IMG/VR virus record: IMGVR_UViG_3300021962_009333
Location: 1 to 22,395 of that record
Reading direction: 5' to 3' (one strand)
Origin: a virus
Length of the DNA: 22,395 bases
In this document: in pieces, positions 1 to 8,452 of the stretch
Layout of the letters: each line of letters opens with the position of its first letter
How positions within the stretch are numbered: the stretch's first letter is position 1
Translations under genes and position numbers: made by a program
The notes under the pieces: generated by a model
The model's database searches: none
The model's input: the letters and a program-made list of their open reading frames with translations, nothing else
Told to the model about the DNA's origin: nothing

Positions 1-97
1 TAATGATGCTTCATTTTATATAAACGAAGGACTACAACTTAGAATTCCATCTAATCTATCTCAAATTTTAAATGATTTAGAAAAGATAAATAAATAA
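1..97 (+). CDS. 3' end of an unidentified upstream gene (partial)
   Basis: Codons read in frame from base 2 give 31 residues ending ...LNDLEKINK and a TAA stop at 95-97, four bases before the next ATG. The start lies outside the window. The fragment is too short to assign. Its position immediately before a putative baseplate gene on the same strand suggests it belongs to the same virion operon. Confidence 0.6.
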   Translation, partial: NDASFYINEGLQLRIPSNLSQILNDLEKINK

Positions 98-100
98 ATA

Positions 101-2326
101 ATGTCGTTTCCATTTATAGCACCTTTGAAACCTTGGATTAAAACTAAATTAGAAAATAGGGAAAAATTTTCCTATGAAGAATTTAGACTATCTCCATTTG
201 TCATTTTATCATCGGGTGCAACTGTTACAAAGGCAAGTAGTTCTAATATTAAATCTGTTATTAAAACGGGTACATACGAAGGTAATTCCTTTAGAGGCTG
301 TGTTGTATCAAATCAAAGTGAATTTTCAAAGTTGTATCAAACATCCAATTCCATATTGGGTTATGATTTAGATGGAAAACCTATTACAATTGAAGGAGAA
401 ACAAATAGAAAGATTTCTACCCCAATAATTGAATCGGTTGAAATTGATACGGATGGTGGAAACAATACATTAAAAAGTGCAAGAGTTAAAATCAAATGCT
501 TTTCATTGAAGCAATTGGAAATGTTTGACCTTTTCTTTTTAAGACCATCTATGAATGTTATATTAGAATACGGATGGAATACAGATATAGTTGGTAAAAC
601 CAATATAGATTCTCTATTATTTGCAAAAAAGAAATCGGAAGATTATATAAAAGCATTTGCCGAATTATTTGATGATGCTAAAGTTGCCAAAACTACTTAT
701 TTGGATAATTTAGTAAAGACGGATGGTAACTACGATTATATGGCTGGAAAGGTTACCGATTTCAATTACAGCCCATCCGAAGATGGTACATATGATATAG
801 ATTTAGAAATATCCGCTGGAAACGAATTACAATTATGGATGCCAATGAAGCAATCTAATAATAATTCGCAGGTAGGGAAAAAAAGTAAGAATCCGGAAGC
901 ACCATATAATACGTGGTTGAGAAAAATTGCAGCAGATTTTAATTTACCCGGAATGCTATCATTATCTGAAAAAGATTGGAAGCCTGAATTTTTCAATTGG
1001 GATATGATGAACGCTAAGGAAAAAGATAAAGTAGCATCATATGATAGCTATATATCTTTTAAATTGATATTAGAACTACTTCAGAATTCTCAAATATTTA
1101 AAGCTAATAAAGATAAAATTAAAATAAATTATTATTTGGATTCAGCTAAAACCCAACCAATTATACCAATGAATTCTAATGAATTTATGGTTTCATCTTC
1201 GGAGGATATTATAATACCAAATAAAATACCTAAATTCAAATTTTCAACTGACCCTAATAAGAAAAACGTATTGGTTATAGCTGGTATAGGGGAAGATTGT
1301 AAAGTGAATGATAAGATGTTTAATAAAACAAAAATTGATAAGTTATATGCCTTAAATGGTATCGATTATCCAATGGATTCTACAAAAACTTATGGTAATT
1401 TATTAAACTTATTTTTTAGATATGAATCTGTATTAAATGCATATAATCAATCATTTACTCAAGCCGATTTTATAAACGCCATATTGGGGATGGTTAACGA
1501 TAATACATACGGATTGTGTAAGTTGGAAATAATGACAACATCGGATACTTCGGATGTTGGTGGTAAATTATTACAAATAATGGACTATAAATTATTTACA
1601 AAAGCACCATCTGATATTCAGAATCAAAAGCCATATAGATTCAAAGTAGGACCAGTTGGTGGCATTGTAAAAGAATTTAACTTTTCAATGGAATTGAGTA
1701 CATTGGCTCAAGCACAAGCACTATATCAATCCCAATTGAATTTAAATAGTATATTAGCAGGAGAACAATTCGTAAGTGGTTCGGATGCACAATTGAAAGA
1801 TGATGCATACACATTATTTGATATGTCTTATGCAAAAAATGCAGATGGTTGGTTTTCTATAAATGAAGTTGAAAAAGCAATCGTTATACAATCTGCAAAA
1901 AATAATAAGAAAAAAACTGAAACATTTGGTGTAAAGGCTGATGAACCAAAAGTTGATTCCGATGTGGAAGTTGAAAATTTGGAAGAAGTTATTAAGAAAA
2001 AATCCGTTAAGTTTAAAGTTAAACAAAATGGTAAAGATACCATTAAAACATATATATTCTTAGACCAAGGGGTAATTAAAGAAAAAATAGGGCAAGAAGA
2101 AAAAGGTTCGGCTTTAACATATTTGGATGTAACATTATCAATAGATGGAATGGCTGGATTAAGTTGTGGTGAATATTTTCAAATAGATGGTATACCTGAA
2201 ATATATAATAGAAATGGTATATTCCAAATTACAAATGTAAAGCAAGGTATAGATGAAAGTGGTTGGAAAACTACGATAGAAGCTGGATATAGAGTAAATG
2301 TTGAAGCAGTTTTACCAAAAACATAA
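101..2326 (+). CDS. Putative virion structural protein, baseplate/tail-hub-like
   Basis: This 741-aa protein has no signal peptide or membrane segment. Residues about 110-162 contain a beta-rich stretch (IESVEID, then LKSARVKIKC, then VILEYGWNTD). Residues about 694-735 contain GEYFQIDGIPEIYN followed by FQITNV, then a GWKTTIEAGYRV-like ending. That C-terminal pattern, a beta-sheet domain closing with a 'W-T-x-I...Y-R' strand, is familiar from tail hub and late-control-D-type proteins, and the hub assignment is an inference from this resemblance. A lysine-rich segment lies at about 595-645. The start ATG follows the previous stop by three bases within an A/T-only leader (AAATAAATAATG), with no Shine-Dalgarno. 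The next ATG is two bases after its TAA, so it is co-transcribed with the 124-aa gene. Another structural protein of the baseplate region is equally possible. Confidence 0.5.
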   Translation: MSFPFIAPLKPWIKTKLENREKFSYEEFRLSPFVILSSGATVTKASSSNIKSVIKTGTYEGNSFRGCVVSNQSEFSKLYQTSNSILGYDLDGKPITIEGETNRKISTPIIESVEIDTDGGNNTLKSARVKIKCFSLKQLEMFDLFFLRPSMNVILEYGWNTDIVGKTNIDSLLFAKKKSEDYIKAFAELFDDAKVAKTTYLDNLVKTDGNYDYMAGKVTDFNYSPSEDGTYDIDLEISAGNELQLWMPMKQSNNNSQVGKKSKNPEAPYNTWLRKIAADFNLPGMLSLSEKDWKPEFFNWDMMNAKEKDKVASYDSYISFKLILELLQNSQIFKANKDKIKINYYLDSAKTQPIIPMNSNEFMVSSSEDIIIPNKIPKFKFSTDPNKKNVLVIAGIGEDCKVNDKMFNKTKIDKLYALNGIDYPMDSTKTYGNLLNLFFRYESVLNAYNQSFTQADFINAILGMVNDNTYGLCKLEIMTTSDTSDVGGKLLQIMDYKLFTKAPSDIQNQKPYRFKVGPVGGIVKEFNFSMELSTLAQAQALYQSQLNLNSILAGEQFVSGSDAQLKDDAYTLFDMSYAKNADGWFSINEVEKAIVIQSAKNNKKKTETFGVKADEPKVDSDVEVENLEEVIKKKSVKFKVKQNGKDTIKTYIFLDQGVIKEKIGQEEKGSALTYLDVTLSIDGMAGLSCGEYFQIDGIPEIYNRNGIFQITNVKQGIDESGWKTTIEAGYRVNVEAVLPKT

Positions 2327-2328
2327 TT

Positions 2329-2703
2329 ATGTATAAAGATTTAATAAAAGATAATCAATCGTTTTCATTACAAACTCCAAAAACAATAGTCCCTAAACCA
2401 TCTAATAATGATTATGCATCGGCATATTTGGTTAGATACTTCATTCAGAGAGTTAGTGATGATAATGGATTTGTTTATGAAATTTCGGAATCCGAATATG
2501 AAAGCTATTTTGAAAATCCATATTGGATAGTAGCTACTATGAGATGGAGAATATCCGGTCCTTTAAATATGGTATATGATTCAAATGGTAATTTAATAGA
2601 TAAGGGTGTAATTGAATCGAACAAATCATCTTTATCGATAGTTTCTTTGAAAATTAAAAATATTTCATTATATTTACCAAACTTAAAACAATTTCATAAA
2701 TAA
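2329..2703 (+). CDS. Hypothetical 124-aa protein in the virion operon
   Basis: No family is recognised. The protein is soluble-looking and mixed, with an aromatic-rich centre (YEISESEYESYFENPYWIV, about residues 45-63) followed by MRWRISGPLNMVYDSNGNLIDKG, which looks like a beta-hairpin region. It starts two bases after the stop of the hub-like gene, and its TAA stop (2701-2703) shares one base with the ATG of the dioxygenase gene (TAATG), which indicates translational coupling. The position suggests a small tail or baseplate-associated protein, but nothing in the sequence proves it. The reading frame is uninterrupted and its base composition matches its neighbours. Confidence 0.6.
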   Translation: MYKDLIKDNQSFSLQTPKTIVPKPSNNDYASAYLVRYFIQRVSDDNGFVYEISESEYESYFENPYWIVATMRWRISGPLNMVYDSNGNLIDKGVIESNKSSLSIVSLKIKNISLYLPNLKQFHK

Positions 2704-3464
2704 TGAAGCACGTTACCCAAACTGAAGCTGAAAACTTATTACACGATTGGAAATACAAAGGATATGCAATTGTGGATTTTCTTACTGAATCTGAAGTAGA
2801 TGAAATAATTGCTGAATTGGATAGATTACGAATTAATAGAAATCAATCCGATACAAAGTGGGGAGAATACGAACCATATATGCATCCACATAAAGAATCG
2901 GAATTAGTTAATAAGATGTTAGCACATCCAAAAGCCATTGAGATGATGGAATTATTATTTGGTTCAGAAGTACAGGGTGTGCAAACGTGGGCATATTTTA
3001 AACCATCTGGCGAATTGGGTAGAGATGCACATCAAGATGGATTCTATTCACAAGCGGGTTGGAATAAAATTGCAAACATATCAATATCATTAGACCCATC
3101 CGATGAGAGTAATGGTGGATTATGGGCATACGAAGGTTCGCACTACTTACCATTATTGGATATCGAAGTTGATGAGGAGAGAGTTAAAACAAACCCAGGC
3201 AATTGGAGAAACGAAAGAGGTAAAGCATCTAAGATGCCCGAAGGACATAATTTCCCAAAAATATATGCTACACTTAAAAAAGGACAAGCGTTTTTAATTC
3301 ATTCTCATTTAGTACATGGTTCTGATACTAATACGGGTAAAAATTCGAGATATTCCATTTTAAGTGGATATATGGTTAAAGGCGGTTTCCTTAGACAAGG
3401 AGAGCATATGAAAAGAGAACCAATCGATATTTACGATTTAAGACAAAAATATTGGGGAGAATAG
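2703..3464 (+). CDS. PhyH-family Fe(II)/2-oxoglutarate-dependent dioxygenase
   Basis: This 253-aa protein has the double-stranded beta-helix signature of phytanoyl-CoA dioxygenase-type (PhyH) enzymes. The iron-binding HxD is H110-Q-D112 (in GRDAHQDGFYSQ), the distal histidine is probably H205 (in HSHLVHGSD, with H202 as an alternative), and R216 eleven residues on is placed to bind the 2-oxoglutarate carboxylate. A helical N-terminus (MTQ..EAENLLHDWKYKGYAIVDFL-like) also fits the family. Such enzymes couple oxidative decarboxylation of 2-oxoglutarate to hydroxylation of a substrate, which the sequence does not reveal here. T4-like marine phages commonly carry 2OG oxygenases. Coupling to the preceding virion gene by a 1-nt TAATG overlap suggests late expression and possibly a virion protein substrate (inference). 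The gene ends just before a promoter. Confidence 0.85.
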   Translation: MKHVTQTEAENLLHDWKYKGYAIVDFLTESEVDEIIAELDRLRINRNQSDTKWGEYEPYMHPHKESELVNKMLAHPKAIEMMELLFGSEVQGVQTWAYFKPSGELGRDAHQDGFYSQAGWNKIANISISLDPSDESNGGLWAYEGSHYLPLLDIEVDEERVKTNPGNWRNERGKASKMPEGHNFPKIYATLKKGQAFLIHSHLVHGSDTNTGKNSRYSILSGYMVKGGFLRQGEHMKREPIDIYDLRQKYWGE

Positions 3465-3465
3465 T

Positions 3466-3496
3466 TTTGTAAATTCAAAAAATTTTATTATCTTTG
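3466..3496 (+). promoter_or_regulatory. Bacteroidetes-type promoter for the polymerase gene
   Basis: A -33 element TTTG lies at 3466-3469 and a -7 element TATCTTTG (consensus TAnnTTTG) at 3489-3496, with a 19-bp spacer. The start codon at 3503 is only six bases past the -7 box, so the transcript would have almost no leader. The promoter sits in the 38-bp gap after the dioxygenase gene and gives the polymerase gene its own transcription start inside a block of virion-type genes. Confidence 0.75.
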
Positions 3497-3502
3497 TAGG
3501 GT

Positions 3503-4768
3503 ATGAATCTAATAGAAACAAATAAAGCCCTACTATCGTTTTATAACGACAATCATTCAGTTGTATTGGCTGTTCCTATATGGAGTTCACCCAGAGCACA
3601 CGAATATGATACATCGATTTCGTTTTTGTATCTTAGAACCAACGATTCCGATTATATTATAAACTTTAACCATATAGATGCACAAACGTGTAATTTGATT
3701 AAATTTGATAAACTTATTTCAAACGATACATTGGTTTTCGGCAATCGTTATTTAGATACTAAAGGACTCGATTATGAGTGGGTTTATTTTGAAGAGTATG
3801 GTAAACCCTTCATACTCAATGAGTTCGCTGAGGAGGTTTATAAGGGGTACAGAAGCGATTTTAAATATCTAAATGATTGTGTACCCATAATGAGATGGTA
3901 CGAAGTTCTAAGACGAATCCCCATCATATCAGAAATCAAACATTGGTATAGATTATATTCAGATTCCATCAAAACATTGGGGAGGCTGGAGGGGGCTGGG
4001 GTGAAAGTCGAAGAAGAAAAATTTATTGATAGATTTCATTTCAATAAAGAGTATTTACCAAACGGATTTGCTTACACCAAATACAATCCATATACGGTAA
4101 CAGGTAGACCGAGCAATCGCCATCTTAATGTGAATTGGGCTGCGATGAATAAATCAGATGGTAGTAGAGCCAATGTGGTGAGTAGGTTTAAGGGGGGTAC
4201 TCTACTTCAATTCGATTACGAGTCCTATCACATCCGTATCATCGGTAAAATGGTGGGATACGAATTCCCAAATGGTGAAACTGCGCACGAACACTTATCA
4301 AAATATTATGGGGTTACGACAGAAGAATCGAAGGCTCTATCATTTAAATACCTTTATGGTGGTTTGGATGAATTTGCTAAGGGGATTCCATTCTTTCAAA
4401 AGGTAGATGAGTACATCAAATCCGTTTACCAAAAGTTCATAATTTCGGGCCGTTTGACGACTCCTCTATATAAGAGGGAAATTCCGTTTGAACGAATCGA
4501 AGCGGCGAATGAACAAAAGGTATTTAACTATTTACTTCAGGCGTTGGAAACTGAAATGAATTATAAGAAGATTGAGGAAGTGCTACTATATTTGAGTGGG
4601 GTAAGTTCAAAAATGATTTTATATACATACGATGCGTTCTTAATTGATGTACATCCATCGGAAAGAAATTCGGTATTAAGAGATTTAAAGCAAATATTAG
4701 AGAAGGGTGGGTTTCCTGTCAAATCGTATGAGGGAACAAATTACGATAATTTAGAGGTTATAAAATAA
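3503..4768 (+). CDS. Compact family-A DNA polymerase (PolI-like palm/fingers only)
   Basis: This 421-aa protein carries the family-A polymerase motifs in order. TVTGRPSNRHLNVNW (198-212) matches the T-x-TGR-S-S segment. FDYESYHIRII (237-247) is motif A, with catalytic D238. SKALSFKYLYGG (276-287) is motif B, with K277, F281 and Y285-G286. A helix LLQALETEMN (344-353) matches the segment before motif C, and YTYDAFLID (374-382) is motif C, with D377. Differences from the family are visible: the motif-B arginine position is T273, and the usual VHDE of motif C is Y-D-A. The first ~150 residues show no clear DxE exonuclease motif and no 5' nuclease, and the whole is far shorter than Pol I (about 930 aa) or T7 polymerase (about 700 aa). 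A separate 5' nuclease is encoded at 10982. It is probably template-directed DNA synthesis for phage replication or repair, though its role as the replicase is not shown. Confidence 0.8.
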   Translation: MNLIETNKALLSFYNDNHSVVLAVPIWSSPRAHEYDTSISFLYLRTNDSDYIINFNHIDAQTCNLIKFDKLISNDTLVFGNRYLDTKGLDYEWVYFEEYGKPFILNEFAEEVYKGYRSDFKYLNDCVPIMRWYEVLRRIPIISEIKHWYRLYSDSIKTLGRLEGAGVKVEEEKFIDRFHFNKEYLPNGFAYTKYNPYTVTGRPSNRHLNVNWAAMNKSDGSRANVVSRFKGGTLLQFDYESYHIRIIGKMVGYEFPNGETAHEHLSKYYGVTTEESKALSFKYLYGGLDEFAKGIPFFQKVDEYIKSVYQKFIISGRLTTPLYKREIPFERIEAANEQKVFNYLLQALETEMNYKKIEEVLLYLSGVSSKMILYTYDAFLIDVHPSERNSVLRDLKQILEKGGFPVKSYEGTNYDNLEVIK

Positions 4769-4819
4769 AACTTTATATTTATATCATATAATTATATAGG
4801 AACAAATACAAAATAAATA

Positions 4820-6961
4820 ATGACTCCAAATTTCGAAGAAATATTATTGGAATTAAGTTACAGAATACCAGAAGGAATAGTTGATTTAACTAACGAAGAA
4901 CATCTAAACGAACTTATCAATATATTAGAAGAAAATGGTGTGTCTAACGCTAAAGGTTTAGCATTGGAAGCCAAACAAAGTTTAGAAAAATTATTATCTA
5001 CAACATTTAAAAACCCTGAAACGGGAAATTTAGTAAAAGTAGATAGTGCTCTAAGATACAAAAAATCATCACAAGCCTACAAGATAGCTAATAGTATGCT
5101 TGATAAGGGTGGATATAGTGAGGATGATTTAACAACAGTGGATGCTGGACCCGATGATGAGGAAAAGCCTAATGTATTTGGTAAAGATAAAGGGGGTAAT
5201 GTATTTCCATCCAAACCTAAACCAAAAGTTTCTACAAAACCCGCTACAACTAATGCAGATGGTTTGAATTTAAAGGCAGATGAAGTATCAAAAAGAACAG
5301 CCGCTTTATCGCAAGTTATTCAAAAAGATTTTACAACTGAATTAAAGAAGAGTTTAGGAGATAGAGGTATAAAAACTTTGGTGGCTGGATTTGAAAAAAT
5401 GATATCAGGCCAAAAGGTTAATGCACAGGAAAAGGATTTACTACAAAAGTTTGTAGCATTCAAAGATAAAGAAGGTGAAGCTACATTATATATAGCAAAC
5501 GTAACACCTGGTGAGTTTAAAAAGCATAAAAAGGTTGAGTTTGGTGCTACAAAAAGAGAAGCCCTTAAACAATTATCACAATCGTTTGGCTTACAAACTA
5601 CAAAAGCACAAGAAGGTGCATTGGGTAAAAAGGAAGTTGTAGCAAATAAAATAACAAAAGCTAGAAAAACTATTAGTGCCGATAAGGGTAAGGATGGTTC
5701 TATTACGTTGGAAGGAGTTGTACATAAGCCAATTTCTATACCAAAAGAAAAAGATTTGGCATTAGAGCTTAATAAATTGGGAATACCAAATGCTCAAATT
5801 GAAGCCAAAACAGCCATTGCTGCTCTAAGAAGATATAATAAACAATTAGAAATGATGACAACTGCCGGTAAATTTGAGGTAGTTGATTTTGGTGATACAT
5901 CTACACCCGAAGGAAGAGTTAAAACATTTGATAATGTTAAAAAACTTTACACAAATAAGTTTTCAGAATTGTTTCAAAGAAACGGAGCTATAACTAAAGA
6001 ACAAAAAGCTATTTTAGATAAATTTAATAGTATTAAGTTTAATCAAAACGGAAGTAATCCTAATTTTGAAAAAGAAGTAGATGATGTATTAGGTGCAATG
6101 ACTCTTAATAAAGATTTTAGAACCGCTGTACCTGATTTATTGGAAGTATTAGTATTTGCAAAAATGCTAGGTAGAGGTTATCATGCATTCTTACCATCAT
6201 CTGAAACATTTAAGGTATCTGATGTAATAGCATTTAAAGAACCAAATTTAAAATTATCCAAAAATGGTAATGTTGCTAAGTCAATTGCTGATAATTTTAA
6301 AATGATTAAAACCTCAATGGTGTTAGTTGGTGGTCAAAGTGTTAAATTTGCAGAAGGTGGAGCAGGTCAAAGTGATTCTAAAGTAGAACAAACAGAATAT
6401 AGACATCCAGAAACAAAGGTAGTACTACAAAATTTATTAAGTACACATCAATTTGTATATGGAAAGAGTAAAGATGGTAAATACCCACCATCTACCCAAG
6501 ATGTTGCAAAAAGAGAAAAGCAAATAATGTTTCATTTAGATTGGGCAGTAAAAAATAATATCATTTCAAAAGATGAATATAAAGGTATTATGGAAATGGC
6601 TGATAGACAATCTGAAAATGCATTCCAAACTGCTATGAGAAATGGAGTAGGACCTTTTTCAGAATCAGAAAAAGCTGAATATAAAAAATTATTAAGATTG
6701 CATACATTATCCGGAGCATCTGTTCAAGCTATAAATAACAACGATACCGATTTTAATTATTTCTCAAATGAAAGAAGTAAAGTTAATGAGAAAACAGGTG
6801 TAGTTGTTAATGAGGAGTTGGATGGTATTATTAAAAAATGTTGTATGGGATGGTCTTACAACCCAGGTTTTAAATTTAGTTCGTTTGGCGGTAAAAAATG
6901 GATGACACCAAATAATGTTAACCCATCGCATATAGTGTCGTGTGATAAAAAAAGAAGATAA
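4820..6961 (+). CDS. Large hypothetical protein, possibly virion-associated
   Basis: This 713-aa protein is not securely recognised. The N-terminus (residues 1-60) is helical and acidic, with ELSYRIPEGIVDLTNEEHL. It is followed at about 63-90 by NPETGNLVKVDSALRYKK, an arrangement I associate from memory with large proteins of marine T4-like phages (low certainty). Residues about 105-150 form a low-complexity Lys/Pro/Thr linker, followed by long lysine- and glutamate-rich helical stretches. The C-terminus is different in character: aromatic and Gly/Cys-containing (CCMGWSYNPGF, then FSSFGGKKW), with a basic end. There are no membrane segments. The gene is preceded by a 51-bp A/T-rich gap without a strong host-type promoter, and the ATG follows AAATAAATA, the same context as the hub-like gene at 101. 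Late expression with the structural genes is therefore plausible. Confidence 0.6.
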   Translation: MTPNFEEILLELSYRIPEGIVDLTNEEHLNELINILEENGVSNAKGLALEAKQSLEKLLSTTFKNPETGNLVKVDSALRYKKSSQAYKIANSMLDKGGYSEDDLTTVDAGPDDEEKPNVFGKDKGGNVFPSKPKPKVSTKPATTNADGLNLKADEVSKRTAALSQVIQKDFTTELKKSLGDRGIKTLVAGFEKMISGQKVNAQEKDLLQKFVAFKDKEGEATLYIANVTPGEFKKHKKVEFGATKREALKQLSQSFGLQTTKAQEGALGKKEVVANKITKARKTISADKGKDGSITLEGVVHKPISIPKEKDLALELNKLGIPNAQIEAKTAIAALRRYNKQLEMMTTAGKFEVVDFGDTSTPEGRVKTFDNVKKLYTNKFSELFQRNGAITKEQKAILDKFNSIKFNQNGSNPNFEKEVDDVLGAMTLNKDFRTAVPDLLEVLVFAKMLGRGYHAFLPSSETFKVSDVIAFKEPNLKLSKNGNVAKSIADNFKMIKTSMVLVGGQSVKFAEGGAGQSDSKVEQTEYRHPETKVVLQNLLSTHQFVYGKSKDGKYPPSTQDVAKREKQIMFHLDWAVKNNIISKDEYKGIMEMADRQSENAFQTAMRNGVGPFSESEKAEYKKLLRLHTLSGASVQAINNNDTDFNYFSNERSKVNEKTGVVVNEELDGIIKKCCMGWSYNPGFKFSSFGGKKWMTPNNVNPSHIVSCDKKRR

Positions 6962-6967
6962 TAAAAA

Positions 6968-7384
6968 ATGAATACACAGCTTTTATGTTTATTTACATAT
7001 AGAAATGAATTAGATACATCGTTAGAATTTGTATTAAAAAACTATACACTTATAAATCCTAATATATTTGTATTAGAAAGTAAGGCTACCGAAAATGATT
7101 TGTTTATAACATACAATGTAGAGAAAGGGTCTGCTCCAATAGATTCTCAATGGAAAACTATATTGGTGCATAGAAAGAAACAATCAAATACAATTTATAC
7201 AATCAATGCATTAAATGAAGTTATCAAATCTAAAACAGGCGGCCAATTGGATAATTCATATCAATTGGATTGGAATGAATTTAGAAATTGTATAATCACT
7301 ACATCAAATTACGGATACAAAAAAATCCCTACCAAAGTTTACAAAAATTTAAATCTTAGTGATTTAAATATTGATACTTTTTAA
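6968..7384 (+). CDS. Hypothetical 138-aa protein
   Basis: The family is not recognised. The N-terminus MNTQLLCLFTYRNELDTSLEFVLKNYTLINPNIFVLESK resembles an alternating beta-alpha-beta opening such as those of small Rossmann-like or glycosyltransferase-like folds, but no nucleotide-binding or catalytic motif is visible, so no function is claimed. It begins six bases after the previous stop, in an A-only leader (AATAAAAAATG), and is probably co-transcribed with the 713-aa gene. Its last codons overlap the -33 element of the next promoter: the TAA is at 7382-7384 and the TTTG begins at 7385. Confidence 0.55.
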   Translation: MNTQLLCLFTYRNELDTSLEFVLKNYTLINPNIFVLESKATENDLFITYNVEKGSAPIDSQWKTILVHRKKQSNTIYTINALNEVIKSKTGGQLDNSYQLDWNEFRNCIITTSNYGYKKIPTKVYKNLNLSDLNIDTF

Positions 7385-7416
7385 TTTGGAAATTCCGAAT
7401 TAATTTATTATATTTG
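7385..7416 (+). promoter_or_regulatory. Bacteroidetes-type promoter with a palindrome over the -33 box
   Basis: TTTG lies at 7385-7388 and TATATTTG at 7409-7416, with a 20-bp spacer. The start codon at 7440 leaves a leader of about 20 nt. The segment 7383-7401 (AATTTGGAAATTCCGAATT) is a 19-bp near-perfect inverted repeat, with three mismatched positions, that covers the -33 box and half the spacer. This would be a natural place for a dimeric repressor to bind (inference). Confidence 0.8.
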
Positions 7417-7439
7417 TACATCAAACAATTTAATAAATT

Positions 7440-8090
7440 ATGAAGGATATTTACCAAGGACCAGTTTACGAATTCCTTATAAATGAAAGCCTTAACAATA
7501 GAATGGGTTGGGGTGGTAACGCCGGAAGTATCGATGGTATTTCGGATTACGACTTAAATAATTCTAGACGTGGTACTACATTTATGAGAGAATTTCTCAT
7601 TGAGCAAAAACCATTTACAATTTTAGAAACGGGAACCAATTATGGTTCATTCAGTTACGTTTTATATGAAACATTAAACGATTTCAAATTATTCACATGC
7701 GATGCGCATTCCGATAATCAATCGATACGATGTGTAAACTTCATTAACGAATACTATGATGATAACAAAGTGTTTTATCAAAACATTAATAGTATTCAAT
7801 TACTTACTCAATTAAACAATACAGGAATCAAAGTTGATTTAGCTTGGTTAGATAGTACTCACACATATGATATGCTATTAGAAGAACTGATGCTAACCAA
7901 ATCATTACAAGCTAAGTTTATTATGATTGATGATTTTTGGACTCAAAAAGAATTACAAAATGCAGTATTGGATTTCGTAAGACAGAATCCAGAATATAGA
8001 ATTTATTCATTTTCAAATATTAGAGAAAATGTGGGTTCTATTATAATCTTACAAAGAGTGGAAGCAGACAATTTAAATTTAGATAAATAA
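7440..8090 (+). CDS. Class I SAM-dependent methyltransferase
   Basis: This 216-aa protein has a Rossmann methyltransferase core. Motif I, ILETGTNYGS (61-70), is the SAM-binding glycine loop. KLFTCDAHSD (83-92) puts an acidic residue (D88) after strand 2 for the ribose hydroxyls. VDLAWLDSTHTYD (132-144) and FIMIDDFW (160-167) correspond to strands 4 and 5. The arrangement, including 'LDSTHTYD' and 'IDDFW', resembles Methyltransf_24 and cephalosporin-hydroxylase-type proteins that modify small molecules or glycans more than it resembles DNA methyltransferases, because no DPPY or PC motif is present. The substrate cannot be read from the sequence. It has its own promoter and is the first gene of a run ending with dCMP deaminase, which hints at nucleotide-related work (inference). 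Confidence 0.7.
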   Translation: MKDIYQGPVYEFLINESLNNRMGWGGNAGSIDGISDYDLNNSRRGTTFMREFLIEQKPFTILETGTNYGSFSYVLYETLNDFKLFTCDAHSDNQSIRCVNFINEYYDDNKVFYQNINSIQLLTQLNNTGIKVDLAWLDSTHTYDMLLEELMLTKSLQAKFIMIDDFWTQKELQNAVLDFVRQNPEYRIYSFSNIRENVGSIIILQRVEADNLNLDK

Positions 8091-8095
8091 GTTAT

Positions 8096-8452
8096 ATGGC
8101 AGAAGAAATCAAAGCAGAATCGGCAATTCAATATTGCGAACACACATATCCTCAAACTTGTGAGGAATTCAAAAACATTTTAGATGAGATGTATGTTACG
8201 TTTTGTAAAAAACAACGTAATTATGGACCTGGAAATATTTCCGTAGGAACGGCATTGGAAACTAAAGATGATGTTAAGTTATCATTGACTGGATTGTGGT
8301 TTAGAATAAATGATAAAGTTCAACGTTTAAAACAATTAGTAGTATTAGGTCAACCAGATGAGGTAGGTGAATCGATTCAAGACACTTATGAAGATTTATC
8401 GGTATATGGTGTAATCGCACAAATTGTTCAACGAGGTAAATGGGCAAAGTAA
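8096..8452 (+). CDS. DUF1599 / Nmad1-like nucleotide-modification-associated protein
   Basis: This 118-aa protein has the small all-helical pattern of DUF1599, also named nucleotide modification associated domain 1. It has FKNILDEMYVTFCKKQRNYGPG (25-46), FRINDKVQRLKQL (69-81), and ESIQDTYEDLSVYGVIA (92-108). The conserved polar residues of the last two helices (D73-K74, E92, D96 and D100) look like a metal- or nucleotide-binding set as in MazG-like folds. The family was named from its genomic association with base-modification systems, and its activity is not established as far as I know. The start is placed at the ATG in AAGTTATATG, five bases after the methyltransferase stop. Its TAA overlaps the ATG of dCMP deaminase by one base, so the two are likely coupled. 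Confidence 0.7.
   Translation: MAEEIKAESAIQYCEHTYPQTCEEFKNILDEMYVTFCKKQRNYGPGNISVGTALETKDDVKLSLTGLWFRINDKVQRLKQLVVLGQPDEVGESIQDTYEDLSVYGVIAQIVQRGKWAK

Noticed and set aside
4750-4781. TTTA-N20-TATATTTA, a possible degenerate promoter before the 713-aa gene
   Set aside because: Both boxes lack the final G of the consensus, and such A/T strings are expected by chance here; only the 20-bp spacing is suggestive.
4776-4783. T4 late-promoter octamer TATAAATA on the minus strand
   Set aside because: No gene is read leftward from it, and the sequence is A/T-only in an A/T-rich gap.
8440-8451. Upstream ATG for dCMP deaminase
   Set aside because: ATG 8452 gives the typical MNWDEYF start and a TAATG coupling seen at other junctions.
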